From Actinomycetota bacterium (lineage in GTDB: Bacteria; Actinomycetota; Acidimicrobiia; Acidimicrobiales; JAJPHE01), in assembly GCA_027315345.1 (NCBI GenBank), contig DAHUYE010000060.1, forward strand, positions 1 to 64,000: a stretch of 64,000 nucleotides of DNA, read 5' to 3'. A program made the position numbers and the translations under genes. Below, in pieces: positions 7,940 through 15,154 of the stretch (positions are counted from its first letter, which is position 1; every line of letters begins with the position of its first letter). The notes below the pieces were generated by a model. The model ran no database searches, was not told where the DNA came from, and worked only from the letters and a program-made list of their open reading frames with translations.

Positions 7940-9442
7940 TCAGGCCTGGTCGCGCAGAGCCCGGCGGAGCAACTTGCCCCCCATGCCACGGGGCAGGCTC
8001 TCCACTATGTGGACCCGGGCCGGGCACTTGTACCGGGCCAGGTGGCCCCGGCACCACTCCCGCAACCCGGCCTCGTCCGGGCTACGGCCCGGGGCCGGGA
8101 CCACGAAGGCCTCCACCGCCTCCCCGGTTTCGAGGTCGCTCACGCCGATAACGGCCACGTCGGCCACGTCGGGGTTCTCCCCCAGGGTGTCTTCCACCTC
8201 GGCCGGGAAGACGTTGAACCCGGACACGATGATGAGGTCCTTGGACCGGTCCACCAGGTAGAGGTAGCCGTCGTCATCGGCCACGGCCACGTCACCGGTC
8301 CGCAGCCAGCCGTCCGCGCTGAGCACGGCGGCAGTGGCCTTTTCGTCCTCCCAGTACCCGCCGAAGACGTTGGGGCCTTTGACCCACAACTCCCCGGAGT
8401 CCCCCACGAAGGCGTCCTCCCCGTCATCATCGATGATGCGCACCTCGACCCCGGGCACGGGCACGCCGATGGAACCGGGCTTGGCCACCCCGCCGATCAC
8501 CGAGGAGGTCACCACCGGGCTGGCCTCGGTCAGGCCGTAGCCCTGCCAGAGGGGAAGGCCGAAGCGCGCCTCGAAGGCCTGGGCGATCTCCGCACTCAGG
8601 GCCGACGCCCCCGATACGGCCAGGCGGACCCCGTCGAGGGACCGGGGCCGGTCGGCACCGGCCGCGCTCAGAGCGGCGAACATGGGCGGCGCTCCGGCCA
8701 GCAGACTCACCCCCCGGGCCGGGATCTCGTCCAGAGCGGTGTCGGCGTGGAAGCGCTCCACCATCAACACGCTGGCGCCGGCCAGCAGGGACAACCCCAA
8801 CACCACGTTGAGGCCGAATACGTGGAACAGGGGCAGCACCCCGTAGCTCACATCCCCGGGCAGGAGGGCCCGGCCCGGGTGGGCCTGGACCTGGTCCAGG
8901 TTGGCCCGCAGGCTGCCGTGGGTGAGGATGGCCGCCTTGGGCGAGCCGGCCGTCCCGGCCGTGAAGATCAGCACGGCCGGGTCCCCGGGAGCCTTGTCCG
9001 CCAGCTCGGCGACGGCCCCGCTGGACAGTTCCGACATCGGAGTCGAGCCTTTCAGGGCCTCCGCTCCGGGGGCGGCCACCACCAGGCCGTAGCCGTCGCG
9101 CCGGTCGGAAGCGGAGAAGGCCTCGGCGGCCTGGGGCCCGACGAAAGCCGCGCTCACCCCGACCGCCCCCAGCTCGGCCTCGATGGCCGGGGCGGGCAGG
9201 CCGGGCTCGATGGGCACCGCCACCGCCCCGACCCCCAGCACGGCCAGATAGGCCACGGCAAAGGGCCAGTCGTTGGCCAGGGCCAGCGCCACCCGGTCGC
9301 CCGGGCGCACCCCCGCGTCGGACAGACCGCCCCGCAGGGCGGACACCTCGGACCTCAGCTCCCCGTAGGACAGGCTCCGGCCCGGAGCCAGGATGGCTGG
9401 GGCGTCCGCCGGGTGCTGGTCGGTGATCGAGGCCAGATTCAT
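7940..9442 (-). CDS. AMP-dependent acyl-CoA synthetase/ligase
   Basis: A 500-aa ANL-superfamily enzyme that activates a carboxylate through an acyl-AMP and transfers it to CoA. The phosphate loop reads IFTAGTAGSPKAAILTH (usual [ST]SGTTGxPKG), so the second Thr is Ala and the residue after Lys is Ala. The A5 motif QGYGLTEASPV, the A7/A8 region DGWLRTGDVAVADDDGYLYL, DRSKDLIIVSGFNV and the final catalytic Lys in MGGKLLRRALRD are present. It looks like a medium/long-chain fatty acyl-CoA ligase; the substrate is unknown. It lies between the rex operon and the BldC-like gene, all on one strand. Confidence 0.85.
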   Translation of the reverse strand: MNLASITDQHPADAPAILAPGRSLSYGELRSEVSALRGGLSDAGVRPGDRVALALANDWPFAVAYLAVLGVGAVAVPIEPGLPAPAIEAELGAVGVSAAFVGPQAAEAFSASDRRDGYGLVVAAPGAEALKGSTPMSELSSGAVAELADKAPGDPAVLIFTAGTAGSPKAAILTHGSLRANLDQVQAHPGRALLPGDVSYGVLPLFHVFGLNVVLGLSLLAGASVLMVERFHADTALDEIPARGVSLLAGAPPMFAALSAAGADRPRSLDGVRLAVSGASALSAEIAQAFEARFGLPLWQGYGLTEASPVVTSSVIGGVAKPGSIGVPVPGVEVRIIDDDGEDAFVGDSGELWVKGPNVFGGYWEDEKATAAVLSADGWLRTGDVAVADDDGYLYLVDRSKDLIIVSGFNVFPAEVEDTLGENPDVADVAVIGVSDLETGEAVEAFVVPAPGRSPDEAGLREWCRGHLARYKCPARVHIVESLPRGMGGKLLRRALRDQA

Positions 9443-9458
9443 CCGGCCATCCGCTGGA

Positions 9459-9665
9459 TCAGCCCGCCTCCGTGTACCGAGCGGACAGATACCGGTCGAC
9501 GTCCTCTTCGCGCAGGCGGAAGGACCGCCCCACCCGGACCGCCGCCAACTCGCCCGAGTTGATCAGGCGGTAAACAGTCATGTTCGAGACCCTGAGGTTC
9601 CTGGCAACTTCGCCGACCGTCAGAAAGCTGGCTCCGGCGTAGCCCGATTGCGTCAGTGGAATCAC
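9459..9665 (-). CDS. BldC/excisionase-type MerR-like helix-turn-helix protein
   Basis: A 68-aa protein that is essentially one winged helix-turn-helix: FLTVGEVARNLRVSNMTVYR (HTH), then LINSGELAAVRVGRSFRLREEDV (wing and last helix). Family members include BldC, which coats DNA cooperatively and controls development in Streptomyces. A small gene of this family also sits beside proC in mycobacteria (Rv0500A), and here it follows proC as well, so synteny favours a chromosomal BldC-like regulator over a phage excisionase. The repeat-rich leader (9666-9902) separates it from proC. Confidence 0.85.
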   Translation of the reverse strand: MIPLTQSGYAGASFLTVGEVARNLRVSNMTVYRLINSGELAAVRVGRSFRLREEDVDRYLSARYTEAG

Positions 9666-9722
9666 CCCTCTCCGCCCACAGCGAGACTACATCCGCCCTG
9701 CCTGGCCGTCACCTGGCCGCCC

Positions 9723-9905
9723 GGCCGGCGGGGCTGGGGTCCCCGCCGGCACCGTCCGGCCGGAGGCCGGACAGTCGGCACAGTCGGCCGGCGGGGCTGG
9801 GGTCCCCGCCGGCATTGTCGGGCCGGAGGGCCTGTCCGCCAGGCCGGCGGGGCTGGGGTCCCCGCCGGCACCGTCCGGCCGGAGGCCGGACAGTCAGCAC
9901 AGTCA
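9723..9905. repeat. Three tandem GC-rich hairpin repeats between proC and the BldC-like gene
   Basis: The hairpin with arms GCCGGCGGGG and CCCCGCCGGC around the loop CTGGGGT occurs three times without change, at 9724-9750, 9787-9813 and 9843-9869. Copies 1 and 3 are followed by a second hairpin (TCCGGCC, loop GGA, GGCCGGA) and a CAGTC(G/A)GCACAGTC tail; copy 2 is shortened, so spacing is 63 then 56 bp. The array fills the space between the proC stop and the BldC-like start. It may terminate proC transcription or act as a leader for the regulator; it could also be a REP-like family. Confidence 0.9.
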
Positions 9906-10697
9906 ACCCAACTGGCGGGAGCGCTCGGTGGCAGCCCGGACGGCGGCGGCCACCGCCGGGCGGAAACCCCCGTCCTCCAGGGCGGCGATGCCCGCCGCCG
10001 TGGTCCCGTTGGGAGACGTGACCATGGCCCGCAGCTCCTCGGGGGCGGTGCCCGTCTCGCTCAAGAGGCGGGCCGCCCCGAGCAGGGTCTGGACGGTCAG
10101 GTCCCGGGCGATGGCGTCCGGGAGCCCGACGGATCGGCCCGCCTCCATCAAGGCTTCGGCCAGGAGGAAGACATAGGCGGGCCCGGAGCCGGACAGTCCG
10201 GTGACGGCGTCGATCAGGCCCTCCTCCACCCGGACGACCAGGCCGACCGAGCCCAGGACGGTCTCGGCCCAGTCCAGATCACCGGGAGCGGCCGAGCTCC
10301 CGGCGCAGACAGCCGAGGCGCCCGTGCCGACCTGGGCCGGGGTGTTGGGCATGGCCCGCAGGACCCGGACCCCGGACCCCGCCGCCGCCTCGATGGCCGG
10401 GGTGGGGACTCCGGCCGCGATGGACAGCAGCCGGCCCGCTCCCGCCGCGGCGGCGGCGGCGGCGGCCCCGGCCACATCCGGCGGCTTGACGGCCAGTACC
10501 GCGTCAGGGGCCAGCCCGGAGGCGGGCAGCTCGGCCCGCAGCTCCAGACCCGGGAAGGCCGGGGCCAGCTCGGCCCGGCGGACCTCGGACACCTCCACCA
10601 CGGTCAGGTCCTCAGGACGCCACCCGTGGGCCGCGAGGCCTCTCAGCAGGGCCTCGCCCATGCGCCCGCCGCCGATGATGGCCAAGGACTTCGTCAC
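9903..10697 (-). CDS. proC: Pyrroline-5-carboxylate reductase
   Basis: Last step of proline synthesis, reducing pyrroline-5-carboxylate with NAD(P)H. The protein is 264 aa from GTG 10697: the dinucleotide site is LAIIGGGRMGEALLRGL, then LRAMPNTPAQVGTGAS and the C-terminal signature SGSGPAYVFLLAEALMEAG with TVQTLLGAARLL and VTSPNGTTAAGI. The frame is open further upstream, but the added residues are not family-like. It is adjacent to mshA upstream and to the BldC-like regulator downstream, as in other actinobacteria. Confidence 0.95.
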   Translation of the reverse strand: MTKSLAIIGGGRMGEALLRGLAAHGWRPEDLTVVEVSEVRRAELAPAFPGLELRAELPASGLAPDAVLAVKPPDVAGAAAAAAAAGAGRLLSIAAGVPTPAIEAAAGSGVRVLRAMPNTPAQVGTGASAVCAGSSAAPGDLDWAETVLGSVGLVVRVEEGLIDAVTGLSGSGPAYVFLLAEALMEAGRSVGLPDAIARDLTVQTLLGAARLLSETGTAPEELRAMVTSPNGTTAAGIAALEDGGFRPAVAAAVRAATERSRQLG

Positions 10698-10869
10698 CCG
10701 GGCAGAGTACGGCCCTGCCCCCGGGCGCGAGTCGGCCCGAGGAACATCTCGGCCGGCTCCCGTACTTCCCCGAACGGGAGGACCGTTCCGCACCTCGGGC
10801 CGAACTGAGGCCACCATAACGCCGGCCCTTTGGTGCGGCAAGGGCCCAAAAAAGCCCGTCAGCAGCGGT

Positions 10870-12093
10870 TTACGCGCACTCCACCAGTTGACGCTCGGAC
10901 AACTCGGAATGCAGCCAATCCACCGCCGCCGCCGCCCTCCGCCAGCTGTAGCGCCGGGCGTTGACGGCCGCCGCCTGGCCCAGGGCCCGGCCCCGCTCCG
11001 GGGAAGCCAGGACCCACTCCACGGCCCGGGCGAAGGCCTCGGGGCGGCGCTCGGGCACCAGCACGCCGGTCTGGCCGTCCACGATCAGCGAGCGCAGGCC
11101 CCCCACCGAGGTGGCCACCACCGGCACGCCGCAGGCGCCGGCCTCCAGGGCCACCAGGCCGAAGGACTCGGTCCGGCTCGGCACCAGGCAGACGTCGGCG
11201 GCCCGGCAGAAGGTGGACACCAGCTCATGGGGCTGGGGCGGGAAGAAGTGGACCCGGTCGCTCAGGCCGGCCCGGTCCACCAGGGCGTGGACCCGCTCCA
11301 CCTCGGCCTGTCCCCCCGGGCCGCTGGCTCCGCCGGCCACGACCAGGAATGCGTCCTCCCGGCGAAGGTGCTCCAGCGCCCCCACCGCCACATCCGCCCC
11401 CTTGAGCGGTTGGATGCGCCCGATGAAAAGGAGCATGCGCCCCTCGGTGGGCAGGCCCAGGGCCCGCCGGGCCCGGGTGCGCTCCCCCGGGGCGAAGAAG
11501 GCGTGGTCCACCCCGGGGGCCACCACCCGGATCCGCTCCCGGGGGGCGTCATAGAGGTCGACCAGGTGGTCGGCCTCGGGCCGGTTGGGGGCCAGGATGG
11601 CGTCGGAGCAGCCGATGACGGCCTGCTCGGTCTCCACCCGGCGCGGGTCGTCACTTCCGTCCGAGGCGCCGGTGGCGGCCTTGACCCGCTCCAGGGTGTG
11701 GAAGGTGGAGACCAGCGGGAGGTCGAGGCGGTGCTTGAGGAGGTGGCCGGCCGCCCCCGAGAGCCAGTAGTGGGCGTGGATCAGATCGACCGGGGAGCGC
11801 TCCAGCCAGACGCCCACCCCGTCGGCGAACTCCTCCACCAGCCCGCCCAGGTCGGCCTTGGGCACCGGGGCGATGGGCCCGGCCGGCACGTGGTGGACGC
11901 GGAAACCGGGCTCGACCGGGATGACGGCGGGGGCCCCGGGGTCGTCGGCCCGGGTGAACACGTCGCATTCCGAGCCGGACCGGGCCAGGGCGGTGCAGAG
12001 CTCGCGCACGTACACGTTCATCCCCCCGCCATCGCCTGACCCCGGCTGGGCGAGAGGGGACGTGTGCATCGAAAGCACCGCCACTCTCCTCAC
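10870..12093 (-). CDS. mshA: D-inositol-3-phosphate glycosyltransferase (mycothiol synthesis)
   Basis: A 407-aa GT4 glycosyltransferase that joins GlcNAc from UDP-GlcNAc to inositol-3-phosphate, the first step of mycothiol. The MshA hallmark SMHTSPLAQPGSGDGGGMNV is at residues 8-27; then HAHYWLSG, FIGRIQPLKGADV and the nucleotide-binding ESFGLVALEAGACGVPVVAT are visible. Length and N-terminus match the family. It is the last gene of a minus-strand run starting at rsiG or the membrane gene above it, with 13 bp to the XRE gene. Presence implies mycothiol as the thiol buffer. Confidence 0.92.
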   Translation of the reverse strand: MRRVAVLSMHTSPLAQPGSGDGGGMNVYVRELCTALARSGSECDVFTRADDPGAPAVIPVEPGFRVHHVPAGPIAPVPKADLGGLVEEFADGVGVWLERSPVDLIHAHYWLSGAAGHLLKHRLDLPLVSTFHTLERVKAATGASDGSDDPRRVETEQAVIGCSDAILAPNRPEADHLVDLYDAPRERIRVVAPGVDHAFFAPGERTRARRALGLPTEGRMLLFIGRIQPLKGADVAVGALEHLRREDAFLVVAGGASGPGGQAEVERVHALVDRAGLSDRVHFFPPQPHELVSTFCRAADVCLVPSRTESFGLVALEAGACGVPVVATSVGGLRSLIVDGQTGVLVPERRPEAFARAVEWVLASPERGRALGQAAAVNARRYSWRRAAAAVDWLHSELSERQLVECA

Positions 12094-12106
12094 GAGACGG
12101 GTCAGG

Positions 12107-12511
12107 TTACCGGCCGAGGGCGGAAGGACCCTCCCCGGGGCCGGTCCTCCCGGCCTCGGTGGGCTGGTCGAATGACTCGTAGAGCCGGATCAGCTGGTCC
12201 TTCTGGTCATCGGTGAGAACCGGGTCCCGGCGGATGTGGCCGGCCAGGTCGGCCCCCCGCTCCAGGATCCCGGCCCGCTCGTAGAGGCTCTCGGCGGAGA
12301 TCTGCAGCGCCTTGGCCAGCCGCTGGAGGATCTCCGCCGAAGGCTTGCGCAGACCCCGTTCGATCTGGCTGAGGTAGGGGTTGGACACCCCGGCCAGGGC
12401 CGACAGCCGCCGCACCGACAGCCGAGACTCGCTGCGGCGCTCCCGGATGAAGCCGCCCAGCTCCCGGCGCCGGTCCGGCCCGGTGGAGGACTCGGGGAAT
12501 TCCTCGGCCAC
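12107..12511 (-). CDS. XRE-family transcriptional regulator (copy 1)
   Basis: A 134-aa protein with an N-terminal lambda-repressor-type HTH: LGGFIRERRSESRLSVRRLS, AGVSNPYLSQIERGLRKPSA, then LQRLAKALQISAESLYERAG. The C-terminal part (residues about 85-110) ends in DDQKDQLIRLYESF, followed by a loose tail. It is a clear paralogue of the gene at 37015. The family resembles mycobacterial Rv0474, which neighbours hbhA and mshA. It sits 8 bp below rsiG and 13 bp above mshA, so it is co-transcribed with both. Targets are unknown. Confidence 0.85.
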   Translation of the reverse strand: MAEEFPESSTGPDRRRELGGFIRERRSESRLSVRRLSALAGVSNPYLSQIERGLRKPSAEILQRLAKALQISAESLYERAGILERGADLAGHIRRDPVLTDDQKDQLIRLYESFDQPTEAGRTGPGEGPSALGR

Positions 12512-12519
12512 GCTCCCGC

Positions 12520-13059
12520 TCAGCCCAGCAGGGAGTCGACGCTGGCCTCACCGGACTGGTACCGGCGGACCAGTTCGGCCTGGAAGCGGTCGATGCGATC
12601 GTGCACGGCCCGGCGATTGGCGGACAGCTGGCGCTCGATCACGGCCATGGAGTCGGTCAACTCGGCCAGGACCTCATCGCTCAGGGCGGGCAGGTCGGTC
12701 AACTGGGCCGGGTCGATGCTCCGGTCGAGGTCGGCCACCAGCGCCGCGGCCATATCCCCGGGGTCGAGTTGGGAAAGCAGCCGATTGCTGCTGCGCGATC
12801 CGCTGTCGGCCAGGATGCCGGGCAGCTGCTCGAGGATGTCGGCCGCCCCGCCGCCGTCGGAACCACCGGCCCGGCGCTGGCGCTCGGCGGCCACGATGTC
12901 GAGCCGGCCCTGCACCACCCGGCGCACGTAGGAGATGGCTCCCTCCGCCTCCTGCAACTCGCTGCGGGCCTGCCGCAGCTGGGCCATCGTCCGCTTCTCC
13001 AGGTCGTCCAGGAAGGACGGATCGAGGAATCGGGCCAGATCGGAGGGCTCTATCGGCAT
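12520..13059 (-). CDS. rsiG: RsiG-family c-di-GMP-binding anti-sigma factor (AmfC-like)
   Basis: A 179-aa, mostly helical protein. Residues 39-54, EGAISYVRRVVQGRLD, fit exactly the E-x3-S-x2-R-x3-Q-x3-D signature by which Streptomyces RsiG binds cyclic di-GMP. A second copy at 142-157, ERQLSANRRAVHDRID, keeps E, S, R and D but has His in place of Gln. Two motifs on two long helices match the RsiG fold, in which c-di-GMP locks the protein onto the sigma factor WhiG. No whiG-type sigma gene is in the window. Neighbours are an XRE gene and mshA. The identification rests on motif and architecture only. Confidence 0.8.
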   Translation of the reverse strand: MPIEPSDLARFLDPSFLDDLEKRTMAQLRQARSELQEAEGAISYVRRVVQGRLDIVAAERQRRAGGSDGGGAADILEQLPGILADSGSRSSNRLLSQLDPGDMAAALVADLDRSIDPAQLTDLPALSDEVLAELTDSMAVIERQLSANRRAVHDRIDRFQAELVRRYQSGEASVDSLLG

Positions 13060-13096
13060 CTTGCTTTGATGCTACCGGCGCCGGTCGGCTGGGCCC

Positions 13097-13909
13097 CTAT
13101 CGATGACCGGCTACAGCCATGAGCAGAACGGCCGGGGCCGCCACCATCAGCGTGTCCAGCCGGCGCAGGGGGCCGACCGCCGCCTCACCCTCGATGCGGG
13201 CCACCAGGAGCCGGCCCAGACAACCCCCGGCGGCCACCAGGCCGCCCAGGAGCCAGGGATAGGCCCCCGACACCGGGGTGGGCTGGATCACGGCCACGGC
13301 CAGGGTGGCGCTGCCGACGGCGGCCACCCCGGCCACCCGGCCCTCCCAGACGCTGGGGGCACCCCAGCCGACCAGATACCGGCTGGCGTCATGGCAGCAG
13401 GTGAGGGCCAGGATGAGGGCGATCAGGGTCACGCTCCTGGTCTCCAGCAGGACCAGCGACGCCCCGCACAGGCCGAGGGCCAGGCCCCCCAAGGTCACCC
13501 GGTTGACCGGGTCACTAGGGCGGAGCCAGGTGGAGGCGTCCCGGCGCCGGGCCAGGTACAGGCCCAGAGCGGCCGACCCCAGCAGACCGGCCAGGGCGGC
13601 CCACCCGCCGGCCAGGACGGCCAGGAGGGGACCGGCCAACGCCGCCGACGCCGCCCCGGCCGCCGGCACCGGAGTGACCCCCCGGGTGCGGGCCAGGGCC
13701 AACACCGCCACCAGGGCTCCCACCGCCAGCCAGCCGGCCAGGCTCCAACTGCCCCCAAAGACGGCTGCGGCCGTGAGCAGGCCCCACACCACGCCCAGCC
13801 GGCCGTGGGGAACGGCGGGAGGCACCGAGGCCAGCCGCGGCATCCCCGGGGATGCCGTCGCCCTCGCCTCGGTCCTGGCTCCGGCTGTCGGCGCTGTGGT
13901 GGCCGTCAT
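13097..13909 (-). CDS. Multi-pass membrane protein, possibly CdsA-related
   Basis: 270 aa with a polar N-terminus (about 35 residues) and about eight hydrophobic segments. The end, LGRLLVARIEGEAAVGPLRRLDTLMVAAP, recalls in layout the C-terminal signature of phosphatidate cytidylyltransferase (KR-x4-KD-x6-HGG-x-DR-x-D), but the catalytic KD and DR-x-D residues are missing, so enzymatic activity is doubtful. It overlaps the MoaD-like gene by ATGA and precedes rsiG by 37 bp. Function unknown. Confidence 0.7.
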   Translation of the reverse strand: MTATTAPTAGARTEARATASPGMPRLASVPPAVPHGRLGVVWGLLTAAAVFGGSWSLAGWLAVGALVAVLALARTRGVTPVPAAGAASAALAGPLLAVLAGGWAALAGLLGSAALGLYLARRRDASTWLRPSDPVNRVTLGGLALGLCGASLVLLETRSVTLIALILALTCCHDASRYLVGWGAPSVWEGRVAGVAAVGSATLAVAVIQPTPVSGAYPWLLGGLVAAGGCLGRLLVARIEGEAAVGPLRRLDTLMVAAPAVLLMAVAGHR

Positions 13910-14181
13910 CGGGCCCCGGCTCCGCCGGCTGGGTCTGCACTTCCGGCTCCGCCGGAGACTGGCGGCAGCACCGCCACCTCGTCGGAGTCGAGCACCGGAT
14001 CCTCCTGGGCGGCGGGCTCACCGTTGACCCAGACCCGGCTGATGGAGAGCACCTCGGCGAAGCCGGCGCCGTAGCGCCCGACGGCCCCGTCCAGGACCTG
14101 GGCCACGGTTTGGCCGGGGATCTCGTCCCGGCCGGTGCCCGCCGCCTCCCGGGCGCCGGCGAACAATCTGATCCTCGCCAC
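13906..14181 (-). CDS. MoaD/ThiS-like sulfur-carrier protein with C-terminal tail
   Basis: A 91-aa beta-grasp protein: MARIRLFAGAREAAG at the start, then VWVNGEPAAQE and DEVAVLPPVSGG. MoaD-type carriers normally end at the Gly-Gly that is adenylylated and thiocarboxylated; here GG (residues 77-78) is followed by 13 more residues rich in Gly/Ala. It therefore either needs proteolytic trimming, as known for some actinobacterial and archaeal carriers, or has lost the carrier role. The stop overlaps the start of the membrane gene. No MoeB/MoaE gene is near. Confidence 0.8.
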   Translation of the reverse strand: MARIRLFAGAREAAGTGRDEIPGQTVAQVLDGAVGRYGAGFAEVLSISRVWVNGEPAAQEDPVLDSDEVAVLPPVSGGAGSADPAGGAGAR

Positions 14182-14207
14182 TCCGGAAGGCTACCGACGG
14201 GACCCAG

Positions 14208-14852
14208 ATGATTCACTTCTGGACGATGACCGACGCCCTGCTCATCCGGCACGCCCAGTCCACCTGGAACGCCGAGAGCCGGGCCCAGGGGTGGTCCGAT
14301 CCGCCCCTCTCGGTCGACGGGGAGGCCCAGGTCCACCGCCTGGCCCCGGGCCTGGCCGGGCTGGGCATCTCCGGGGTGGCCAGCTCCGACCTGCATAGGG
14401 CCCGGGCCACCGCCGCCATCCTGGCCGCCGGCCTGGGGCTCGCCCCGCCGGTGATCGACGCCCGGCTCCGGGAGCGGGAGCTGGGCTGGTGGACGGGCCA
14501 CACCGGGGAGGAGACGGCGGCGGGGTGGCCGGAGGAGGTGGCGGCCTGGAGGGCCCACCAGCTCGACCGCCCGCCCGGAGGCGAATCAACCGAGTCGGTG
14601 ACCCGCCGGGTCACGGCGGCCCTCTTCGACCTCATCCCGGGGACGTCTGGGGGCGTGCTCCTGCTGGTCACCCACGGAGGGGTCATCTCCGCCCTGGAGC
14701 GTCAGTTGGGCCACCCTCCGGACCGGGGCGGGGCCCACCACAACCTCTCCGGTCGCTGGGCCGAAGTGACCGCCGGTGAGATCACCCTGGGGCGGCGCTT
14801 CGACCCCAGGGCCGTGGCCTCCCCGGACGGGAACCCACTGGAAACCGATTAA
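14208..14852 (+). CDS. Histidine phosphatase / phosphoglycerate mutase family protein
   Basis: 214 aa with the RHG-type catalytic pocket: LLIRHAQSTWNAESRAQGW (phospho-acceptor His at residue 15), SDLHRARATAAILA, LRERELGWWTG and the second histidine in LLVTHGGVISAL. A second start at 14226 (MTDALLIRHAQ) is equally possible; neither has a strong ribosome site. A gpm-type gene also belongs to the mshA neighbourhood in mycobacteria. Whether the substrate is 3-phosphoglycerate or another phosphomonoester cannot be told, and the protein is short for a true glycolytic mutase. Confidence 0.88.
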   Translation: MIHFWTMTDALLIRHAQSTWNAESRAQGWSDPPLSVDGEAQVHRLAPGLAGLGISGVASSDLHRARATAAILAAGLGLAPPVIDARLRERELGWWTGHTGEETAAGWPEEVAAWRAHQLDRPPGGESTESVTRRVTAALFDLIPGTSGGVLLLVTHGGVISALERQLGHPPDRGGAHHNLSGRWAEVTAGEITLGRRFDPRAVASPDGNPLETD

Positions 14853-14887
14853 CCCCGGCTGGAACTCAGGCCGGGCCGGAGCCGGGG
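14853..14887. terminator. Hairpin between convergent genes
   Basis: CCCCGGCT (14853-14860) pairs with AGCCGGGG (14880-14887) directly after the mutase stop and overlapping the last bases of the opposing DksA-like gene. The loop is 19 bases and also GC-rich, and there is no T-run, as often seen in high-GC bacteria. Confidence 0.4.
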
Positions 14888-15141
14888 TCCAGGTCCTGGT
14901 GCACCCGGCAGAAGCGGGCGGCAGGATGAGCCTCCAGGTGTGTGTCCTCGATCGAGGCGGAACAGGCTTCGCAGAGCCCATAGGTCCCGGCTTCCAGGCG
15001 TTCGAGCGCCGCCTCCACGTCGGCCAGCTCCCCCTCCATCCGGGCCAGGATCCCCAGGTCGCGCTGGCGATCGAAGTCGGTGGGCGCAGGGTCCTGGGGC
15101 CCAGCCGCGTTCCCGACCGGCGCGGCGTCCATGGAGTCCAT
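14866..15141 (-). CDS. DksA/TraR-like zinc-finger protein
   Basis: A 91-aa protein with an N-terminal helix (residues 25-50, RDLGILARMEGELADVEAAL) and a C-terminal zinc finger whose ligands read Cys57-x2-Cys60 and Cys78-x2-His81 (GLCEAC ... FCRVHQ). The usual DksA/TraR finger is four Cys, so the last ligand is changed to His. LEAGTYGLCEAC and LEAHPAARFC are family-typical. It could bind RNA polymerase through the secondary channel, but the coiled-coil arm is short. Convergent with the phosphatase gene. Confidence 0.8.
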   Translation of the reverse strand: MDSMDAAPVGNAAGPQDPAPTDFDRQRDLGILARMEGELADVEAALERLEAGTYGLCEACSASIEDTHLEAHPAARFCRVHQDLDPGSGPA

Positions 15142-15154
15142 GGCCCTCAGTCTG

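Noticed and set aside
9459-9665. Phage excisionase for the small HTH protein beside proC
   Set aside because: No integrase, attachment site or phage gene is near, and the same gene sits beside proC in mycobacteria; BldC-like is the better reading.
9723-9905. CRISPR-like array
   Set aside because: The repeats are self-complementary hairpins, spacers are nearly identical to each other, and there are no cas genes.
13097-13909. Phosphatidate cytidylyltransferase
   Set aside because: The C-terminal layout is similar but the catalytic KD and DR-x-D residues are absent, so only a remote relation is recorded.
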